Source: Polyodon spathula
Lineage: Eukaryota; Chordata; Actinopteri; Acipenseriformes; Polyodontidae
NCBI RefSeq assembly: GCF_017654505.1
Contig: NC_054536.1
Coordinates: 97,465,965-97,529,964, forward strand
DNA: 64,000 bases
Direction: 5' to 3'
The position numbers and the translations under genes were made by a program. Positions 56,201-64,000 of the stretch are shown here, in pieces; the stretch's first letter is position 1; each line of letters starts with the position of its first letter. The notes under the pieces are model-generated. The model was not told the DNA's origin. It did not search any database and saw nothing but the letters and a program-made list of their open reading frames with translations.

Positions 56201-59200
56201 TGGTAAAGAGGAAAGCTGTGTTGCAGTGTGCTGAGGATGGTAAAGAGGAAAGCTGTGTCTCAGTGTGCTGAGGATGGTAAAGAGGAAAGCTGTGTCTCAG
56301 TGTGCTGAGGATGGTAAAGAGGAAAGCTGTGTCTCAGTGTGCTGAGGATGGTAAAGAGGAAAGCTGTGTCTCAGTGTGCTGAGGATGGTAAAGAGGAAAG
56401 CTGTGTCTCAGTGTGCTGAGGATGGTAAAGAGGAAAGCTGTGTCTCAGTGTGCTGAGGATGGTAAAGAGGAAAGCTGTGTTGCAGTGTGCTGAGGATGGT
56501 AAAGAGGAAAGCTGTGTCTCAGTGTGCTGAGGATGGTAAAGAGGAAAGCTGTGTTGCAGTGTGCTGAGGATGGTAAAGAGGAAAGCTGTGTCTCAGTGTG
56601 CTGAGGATGGTAAAGAGGAAAGCTGTGTCTCAGTGTGCTGAGGATGGTAAAGAGGAAAGCTGTGTTTCAGTGTGCTGAGGATGGTAAAGAGGAAAGCTGT
56701 GTCTCAGTGTGCTGAGGATGGTAAAGAGGAAAGCTGTGTCTCAGTGTGCTGAGGATGGTAAAGAGGAAAGCTGTGTTGCAGTGTGCTGAGGATGGTAAAG
56801 AGGAAAGCTGTGTCTCAGTGTGCTGAGGATGGTAAAGAGGAAAGCTGTGTCTCAGTGTGCTGAGGATGGTAAAGAGGAAAGCTGTGTTGCAGTGTGCTGA
56901 GGATGGTAAAGAGGAAAGCTGTGTCTCAGTGTGCTGAGGATGGTAAAGAGGAAAGCTGTGTTGCAGTGTGCTGAGGATGGTAAAGAGGAAAGCTGTGTTG
57001 CAGTGTGCTGAGGATGGTAAAGAGGAAAGCTGTGTCTCAGTGTGCTGAGGATGGTAAAGAGGAAAGCTGTGTCTCAGTGTGCTGAGGATGGTAAAGAGGA
57101 AAGCTGTGTCTCAGTGTGCTGAGGATGGTAAAGAGGAAAGCTGTGTCTCAGTGTGCTGAGGATGGTAAAGAGGAAAGCTGTGTTGCAGTGTGCTGAGGAT
57201 GGTAAAGAGGAAAGCTGTGTCTCAGTGTGCTGAGGATGGTAAAGAGGAAAGCTGTGTTGCAGTGTGTGCTGAGGATGGTAAAGAGGAAAGAGGTGTGTTC
57301 AGTGTGCTGAGGATGGTAAAGAGGAAAGCTGTGTCTCAGTGTGCTGAGGATGGTAAAGAGGAAAGCTGTGTTGCAGTGTGCTGAGGATGGTAAAGAGGAA
57401 AGCTGTGTCTCAGTGTGCTGAGGATGGTAAAGAGGAAAGCTGTGTCTCAGTGTGCTGAGGATGGTAAAGAGGAAAGCTGTGTCTCAGTGTGCTGAGGATG
57501 GTAAAGAGGAAAGCTGTGTCTCAGTGTGCTGAGGATGGTAAAGAGGAAAGCTGTGTTGCAGTGTGCTGAGGATGGTAAAGAGGAAAGCTGTGTCTCAGTG
57601 TGCTGAGGATGGTAAAGAGGAAAGCTGTGTCTCAGTGTGCTGAGGATGGTAAAGAGGAAAGCTGTGTTGCAGTGTGCTGAGGATGGTAAAGAGGAAAGCT
57701 GTGTCTCAGTGTGCTGAGGATGGTAAAGAGGAAAGCTGTGTCTCAGTGTGCTGAGGATGGTAAAGAGGAAAGCTGTGTCTCAGTGTGCTGAGGATGGTAA
57801 AGAGGAAAGCTGTGTCTCTGAGTGTGCTGAGGTGCTGGTAAAAGAGGAAAGCTGTGTCTCAGTGTGCTGAGGATGGTAAAGAGGAAAGCTGTGTTGCAGT
57901 GTGCTGAGGATGGTAAAGAGGAAAGCTGTGTTGCAGTGTGCTGAGGATGGTAAAGAGGAAAGCTGTGTCTCAGTGTGCTGAGGATGGTAAAGAGGAAAGC
58001 TGTGTCTCAGTGTGCTGAGGATGGTAAAGAGGAAAGCTGTGTTGCAGTGTGCTGAGGATGGTAAAGAGGAAAGCTGTGTCTCAGTGTGCTGAGGATGGTA
58101 AAGAGGAAAGCTGTGTCTCAGTGTGCTGAGGATGGTAAAGAGGAAAGCTGTGTTGCAGTGTGCTGAGGATGGTAAAGAGGAAAGCTGTGTCTCAGTGTGC
58201 TGAGGATGGTAAAGAGGAAAGCTGTGTCTCAGTGTGCTGAGGATGGTAAAGAGGAAAGCTGTGTTTCAGTGTGCTGAGGATGGTAAAGAGGAAAGCTGTG
58301 TCTCAGTGTGCTGAGGATGGTAAAGAGGAAAGCTGTGTTGCAGTGTGCTGAGGATGGTAAAGAGGAAAGCTGTGTTGCAGTGTGCTGAGGATGGTAAAGA
58401 GGAAAGCTGTGTTGCAGTGTGCTGAGGATGGTAAAGAGGAAAGCTGTGTAAAGAGGAAAGCTGTGTGCTGAGGATGGTAAAGAGGAAAGCTGTGTCTCAG
58501 TGTGCTGAGGATGGTAAAGAGGAAAGCTGTGTCGCAGTGTGCAGGATGGTAAAGAGGAAAGAGTGATGGTAAAGAGGAAAGCTGTGTCTCAGTGTGCTGA
58601 GGATGGTAAAGAGGAAAGCTGTGTTGCAGAGTGATGAGGATGGTAAAGAGGAAAGCTGTGTCTCAGTGTGCTGAGGATGGTAAAGAGGAAAGCTGTGTCT
58701 CAGTGTGCTGAGGATGGTAAAGAGGAAAGCTGTGTCTCAGTGTGCTGAGGATGGTAAAGAGGAAAGCTGTGTCTCAGTGTGCTGAGGATGGTAAAGAGGA
58801 AAGCTGTGTCTCAGTGTGCTGAGGATGGTAAAGAGGAAAGCTGTGTTTCAGTGTGCTGAGGATGGTAAAGAGGAAAGCTGTGTCTCAGTGTGCTGAGGAT
58901 GGTAAAGAGGAAAGCTGTGTCTCAGTGTGCTGAGGATGGTAAAGAGGAAAGCTGTGTTGCAGTGTTGCTGAGGATGGTAAAGAGGAAAGCTGTGTCTCAG
59001 TGTGCTGAGGATGGTAAAGAGGAAAGCTGTGTCTCAGTGTGCTGAGGATGGTAAAGAGGAAAGCTGTGTGTGCAGTGTGCTGAGGATGGTAAAGAGGAAA
59101 GCTGTGTGCTGAGGATGGTAGTGTGCTGAGGATGGTAAAGAGGAAAGCTGTGTCTCAGTGTGCTGAGGATGGTAAAGAGGAAAGCTGTGTTGCAGTGTGC

Positions 59201-62200
59201 TGAGGATGGTAAAGAGGAAAGCTGTGTTGCAGTGTGCTGAGGATGGTAAAGAGGAAAGCTGTGTTTCAGTGTGCTGAGGATGGTAAAGAGGAAAGCTGTG
59301 TTTCAGTGTGCTGAGGATGGTAAAGAGGAAAGCTGTGTCTCAGTGTGCTGAGGATGGTAAAGAGGAAAGCTGTGTCTCAGTGTGCTGAGGATGGTAAAGA
59401 GGAAAGCTGTGTTGCAGTGTGCTGAGGATGGTAAAGAGGAAAGCTGTGTTGCAGTGTGCTGAGGATGGTAAAGAGGAAAGCTGTGTCTCAGTGTGCTGAG
59501 GATGGTAAAGAGGAAAGCTGTGTTGCAGTGTGCTGAGGATGGTAAAGAGGAAAGCTGTGTAGTGTGCTGAGGATGGTAAAGAGGAAAGCTGTGTCTCAGT
59601 GTGCTGAGGATGGTAAAGAGGAAAGCTGTGTTGCAGTGTGCTGAGGATGGTAAAGAGGAAAGCTGTGTTGCAGTGTGCTGAGGATGGTAAAGAGGAAAGC
59701 TGTGTTTCAGTGTGCTGAGGATGGTAAAGAGGAAAGCTGTGTCTCAGTGTGCTGAGGATGGTAAAGAGGAAAGCTGTGTCTCAGTGTGCTGAGGATGGTA
59801 AAGAGGAAAGCTGTGTTTCAGTGTGCTGAGGATGGTAAAGAGGAAAGCTGTGTTGCAGTGTGCTGAGGATGGTAAAGAGGAAAGCTGTGTTGCAGTGTGC
59901 TGAGGATGGTAAAGAGGAAAGCTGTGTCTCAGTGTGCTGAGGATGGTAAAGAGGAAAGCTGTGTCTCAGTGTGCTGAGGATGGTAAAGAGGAAAGCTGTG
60001 TTTCAGTGTGCTGAGGATGGTAAAGAGGAAAGCTGTGTCTCAGTGTGCTGAGGATGGTAAAGAGGAAAGCTGTGTTGCAGTGTGCTGAGGATGGTAAAGA
60101 GGAAAGCTGTGTTGCAGTGTGCTGAGGATGGTAAAGAGGAAAGCTGTGTCTCAGTGTGCTGAGGATGGTAAAGAGGAAAGCTGTGTCTCAGTGTGCTGAG
60201 GATGGTAAAGAGGAAAGCTGTGTCTCAGTGTGCTGAGGATGGTAAAGAGGAAAGCTGTGTTGCAGTGTGCTGAGGATGGTAAAGAGGAAAGCTGTGTTGC
60301 AGTGTGCTGAGGATGGTAAAGAGGAAAGCTGTGTCTCAGTGTGCTGAGGATGGTAAAGAGGAAAGCTGTGTTGCAGTGTGCTGAGGATGGTAAAGAGGAA
60401 AGCTGTGTTGCAGTGTGCTGAGGATGGTAAAGAGGAAAGCTGTGTCTCAGTGTGCTGAGGATGGTAAAGAGGAAAGCTGTGTTGCAGTGTGCTGAGGATG
60501 GTAAAGAGGAAAGCTGTGTCTCAGTGTGCTGAGGATGGTAAAGAGGAAAGCTGTGTCTCAGTGTGCTGAGGATGGTAAAGAGGAAAGCTGTGTTTCAGTG
60601 TGCTGAGGATGGTAAAGAGGAAAGCTGTGTTGCAGTGTGCTGAGGATGGTAAAGAGGAAAGCTGTGTCTCAGTGTGCTGAGGATGGTAAAGAGGAAAGCT
60701 GTGTTGCAGTGTGCTGAGGATGGTAAAGAGGAAAGCTGTGTTGCAGTGTGCTGAGGATGGTAAAGAGGAAAGCTGTGTTGCAGTGTGCTGAGGATGGTAA
60801 AGAGGAAAGCTGTGTCTCAGTGTGCTGAGGATGGTAAAGAGGAAAGCTGTGTCTCAGTGTGCTGAGGATGGTAAAGAGGAAAGCTGTGTTTCAGTGTGCT
60901 GAGGATGGTAAAGAGGAAAGCTGTGTTGCAGTGTGCTGAGGATGGTAAAGAGGAAAGCTGTGTCTCAGTGTGCTGAGGATGGTAAAGAGGAAAGCTGTGT
61001 CTCAGTGTGCTGAGGATGGTAAAGAGGAAAGCTGTGTCTCAGTGTGCTGAGGATGGTAAAGAGGAAAGCTGTGTCTCAGTGTGCTGAGGATGGTAAAGAG
61101 GAAAGCTGTGTCTCAGTGTGCTGAGGATGGTAAAGAGGAAAGCTGTGTCTCAGTGTGCTGAGGATGGTAAAGAGGAAAGCTGTGTTGCAGTGTGCTGAGG
61201 ATGGTAAAGAGGAAAGCTGTGTTGCAGTGTGCTGAGGATGGTAAAGAGGAAAGCTGTGTCTCAGTGTGCTGAGGATGGTAAAGAGGAAAGCTGTGTTGCA
61301 GTGTGCTGAGGATGGTAAAGAGGAAAGCTGTGTTGCAGTGTGCTGAGGATGGTAAAGAGGAAAGCTGTGTTGCAGTGTGCTGAGGATGGTAAAGAGGAAA
61401 GCTGTGTCTCAGTGTGCTGAGGATGGTAAAGAGGAAAGCTGTGTCTCAGTGTGCTGAGGATGGTAAAGAGGAAAGCTGTGTTTCAGTGTGCTGAGGATGG
61501 TAAAGAGGAAAGCTGTGTCTCAGTGTGCTGAGGATGGTAAAGAGGAAAGCTGTGTTGCAGTGTGCTGAGGATGGTAAAGAGGAAAGCTGTGTCTCAGTGT
61601 GCTGAGGATGGTAAAGAGGAAAGCTGTGTCTCAGTGTGCTGAGGATGGTAAAGAGGAAAGCTGTGTTGCAGTGTGCTGAGGATGGTAAAGAGGAAAGCTG
61701 TGTCTCAGTGTGCTGAGGATGGTAAAGAGGAAAGCTGTGTTGCAGTGTGCTGAGGATGGTAAAGAGGAAAGCTGTGTTGTGCAGTGGTAAAGTGCTGAGG
61801 ATGGTAAAGAGGAAAGCTGTGTTCCAGTGTGCTGAGGATGGTAAAGAGGAAAGCTGTGTTGCAGTGTGCTGAGGATGGTAAAGAGGAAAGCTGTGTTGCA
61901 GTGTGCTGAGGATGGTAAAGAGGAAAGCTGTGTTTCAGTGTGCTGAGGATGGTAAAGAGGAAAGCTGTGTCTCAGTGTGCTGAGGATGGTAAAGAGGAAA
62001 GCTGTGTTGCAGTGTGCTGAGGATGGTAAAGAGGAAAGCTGTGTCTCAGTGTGCTGAGGATGGTAAAGAGGAAAGCTGTGTTTCAGTGTGCTGAGGATGG
62101 TAAAGAGGAAAGCTGTGTCTCAGTGTGCTGAGGATGGTAAAGAGGAAAGCTGTGTTGCAGTGTGCTGAGGATGGTAAAGAGGAAAGCTGTGTCTCAGTGT

Positions 62201-64000
62201 GCTGAGGATGGTAAAGAGGAAAGCTGTGTCTCAGTGTGCTGAGGATGGTAAAGAGGAAAGCTGTGTTGCAGTGTGCTGAGGATGGTAAAGAGGAAAGCTG
62301 TGTCTCAGTGTGCTGAGGATGGTAAAGAGGAAAGCTGTGTCTCAGTGTGCTGAGGATGGTAAAGAGGAAAGCTGTGTTTCAGTGTGCTGAGGATGGTAAA
62401 GAGGAAAGCTGTGTTTCAGTGTGCTGAGGAGGAAAGCTGTGTCTCAGTGTGCTGAGGATGGTAAAGAGGAAAGCTGTGTTTCAGTGTGCTGAGGATGGTA
62501 AAGAGGAAAGCTGTGTCTCAGTGTGCTGAGTATGGTAAAGAGGTAAAGGTAGGAAAGCTGTGTTGCAGTGTGCTGAGGATGGTAAAGAGGAAAGCTGTGT
62601 TTCAGTGTGCTGAGGATGGTAAAGAGGAAAGCTGTGTCTCAGTGTGCTGAGGATGGTAAAGAGGAAAGCTGTGTTTCAGTGTGCTGAGGATGGTAAAGAG
62701 GAAAGCTGTGTCTCAGTGTGCTGAGGATGGTAAAGAGGAAAGCTGTGTTGCAGTGTGCTGAGGATGGTAAAGAGGAAAGCTGTGTCTCAGTGTGCTGAGG
62801 ATGGTAAAGAGGAAAGCTGTGTTGCAGTGTGCTGAGGATGGTAAAGAGGAAAGCTGTGTCTCAGTGTGCTGAGGATGGTAAAGAGGAAAGCTGTGTTGCA
62901 GTGTGCTGAGGATGGTAAAGAGGAAAGCTGTGTCTCAGTGTGCTGAGGATGGTAAAGAGGAAAGCTGTGTTGCAGTGTGCTGAGGATGGTAAAGAGGAAA
63001 GCTGTGTCTCAGTGTGCTGAGGATGGTAAAGAGGAAAGCTGTGTCTCAGTGTGCTGAGGATGGTAAAGAGGAAAGCTGTGTCTCAGTGTGCTGAGGATGG
63101 TAAAGAGGAAAGCTGTGTCTCAGTGTGCTGAGGATGGTAAAGAGGAAAGCTGTGTCTCAGTGTGCTGAGGATGGTAAAGAGGAAAGCTGTGTCTCAGTGT
63201 GCTGAGGATGGTAAAGAGGAAAGCTGTGTCTCAGTGTGCTGAGGATGGTAAAGAGGAAAGCTGTGTTTCAGTGTGCTGAGGATGGTAAAGAGGAAAGCTG
63301 TGTTGCAGTGTGCTGAGGATGGTAAAGAGGAAAGCTGTGTTTCAGTGTGCTGAGGATGGTAAAGAGGAAAGCTGTGTTTCAGTGTGCTGAGGATGGTAAA
63401 GAGGAAAGCTGTGTCTCAGTGTGCTGAGGATGGTAAAGAGGAAAGCTGTGTCTCAGTGTGCTGAGGATGGTAAAGAGGAAAGCTGTGTCTCAGTGTGCTG
63501 AGGATGGTAAAGAGGAAAGCTGTGTTTCAGTGTGCTGAGGATGGTAAAGAGGAAAGCTGTGTTGCAGTGTGCTGAGGATGGTAAAGAGGAAAGCTGTGTC
63601 TCAGTGTGCTGAGGATGGTAAAGAGGAAAGCTGTGTTGCAGTGTGCTGAGGATGGTAAAGAGGAAAGCTGTGCTCTCAGTGTGCTGAGGATGGTAAAGAG
63701 GAAAGCTGTGTTGCAGTGTGCTGAGGATGGTAAAGAGGAAAGCTGTGTCTCAGTGTGCAGGATGGTAAATCAGGAAAGCTGTGTCTCAGTGTGCTGAGAT
63801 GGTAAAGAGGAAAGCTGTGTCTCAGTGTGCTGAGGATGGTAAAGAGGAAAGCTGTGTCTCAGTGTGCTGAGGATGGTAAAGAGGAAAGCTGTGTCTCAGT
63901 GTGCTGAGGATGGTAAAGAGGAAAGCTGTGTCTCAGTGTGCTGAGGATGGTAAAGAGGAAAGCTGTGTTGCAGTGTGCTGAGGATGGTAAAGAGGAAAGC
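53265..64000. repeat. 37-bp satellite/minisatellite array, over 10.7 kb, open to the right
   Basis: Head-to-tail copies of a 37-bp unit: GTAAAGAGGAAAGCTGTGT, then CTCAGTGTGCTGAGGATG. About 290 units are in view and the array runs off the window edge. Units differ mainly at one three-base site after GCTGTGT: CTC (most common), TGC, or less often TTC. The first units (53265-53500) are more diverged, as expected at an array edge. Occasional shortened, lengthened or chimaeric units appear (for example 53716-53760, 54841-54870, 58447-58640, 59069-59120, 61777-61800, 62529-62560). The period is not a multiple of three and TGA and TAA recur, so it is non-coding. The CTC form contains the dyad CTCAG-TGTG-CTGAG. 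Confidence 0.98.

Noticed and set aside
57190..57384. A repeat-protein gene in the satellite
   Set aside because: 37 is not a multiple of three, and TGA and TAA recur in the same frame, so reading stays open only where indels shift the frame.
53265..64000. A CRISPR array
   Set aside because: The 37-bp unit size invites the idea, but there are no unique spacers; units are directly head to tail, and the DNA is vertebrate.

Overview
This is a eukaryotic, vertebrate window. It is AT-rich, has spliced genes with GT-AG introns, and is dense in transposable elements of types common in ray-finned fishes (Tc1, CR1, Penelope, hAT, piggyBac-like MITEs, tRNA-derived SINEs, a Gmr1-like Ty3/Gypsy element). 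The element mix and the divergence of the one host gene from mammals suggest a ray-finned fish, perhaps a non-teleost such as a sturgeon, paddlefish or gar. That is inference, not proof.

Layout. 1-3533: 5' part of a decayed Gmr1-like Ty3/Gypsy retrotransposon with a SCAN-like capsid and integrase placed before reverse transcriptase. It is cut by a 500-N assembly gap (3534-4033). 4034-4900: C-terminal half of a TTF/ZMYM1-type hAT transposase. 5383-8711: a probable hAT-like non-autonomous element with a 5'-truncated CR1 LINE nested in it. 9263-10855: a Tc1 element. About 12690-20960: a degenerate Penelope-like element (PLE) with a GIY-YIG endonuclease, split by an almost full-length CR1 LINE (13663-17931). 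20960-25290: mostly anonymous DNA with a solo Tc1 end and a BED-finger hAT pseudogene.

The only convincing host gene is CSNK2A1 (catalytic alpha subunit of protein kinase CK2). It lies on the minus strand: coding exons run from 38421 down to 25787, and a possible non-coding first exon and promoter lie near 48.2 kb. All 12 coding exons, their GT-AG junctions and phases can be read, and they give a 392-residue protein with every kinase motif intact. Its introns hold a SINE, a Tc1 copy, a 57-bp minisatellite, piggyBac-like MITEs, a (CA)102 microsatellite and a partial exon-10 duplication. Upstream of the putative promoter is a proline-rich ORF of probable repeat origin (48380-48966), then about 4 kb of anonymous DNA with a strong 37-bp-stem hairpin. 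From about 53265 to the window edge there is nothing but a 37-bp tandem repeat, roughly 290 copies.

The most interesting signals are: (1) the PLE, which carries an SGNH-hydrolase-like segment upstream of its RT, a likely retained intron and a hammerhead-like motif; (2) the integrase-before-RT order with a SCAN-like Gag; (3) the very long 37-bp satellite; (4) the long-stem hairpin at 51.1 kb; and (5) altered proline-directed phosphorylation sites in the CK2 alpha tail together with an exon-10 fragment whose splice donor has been destroyed.
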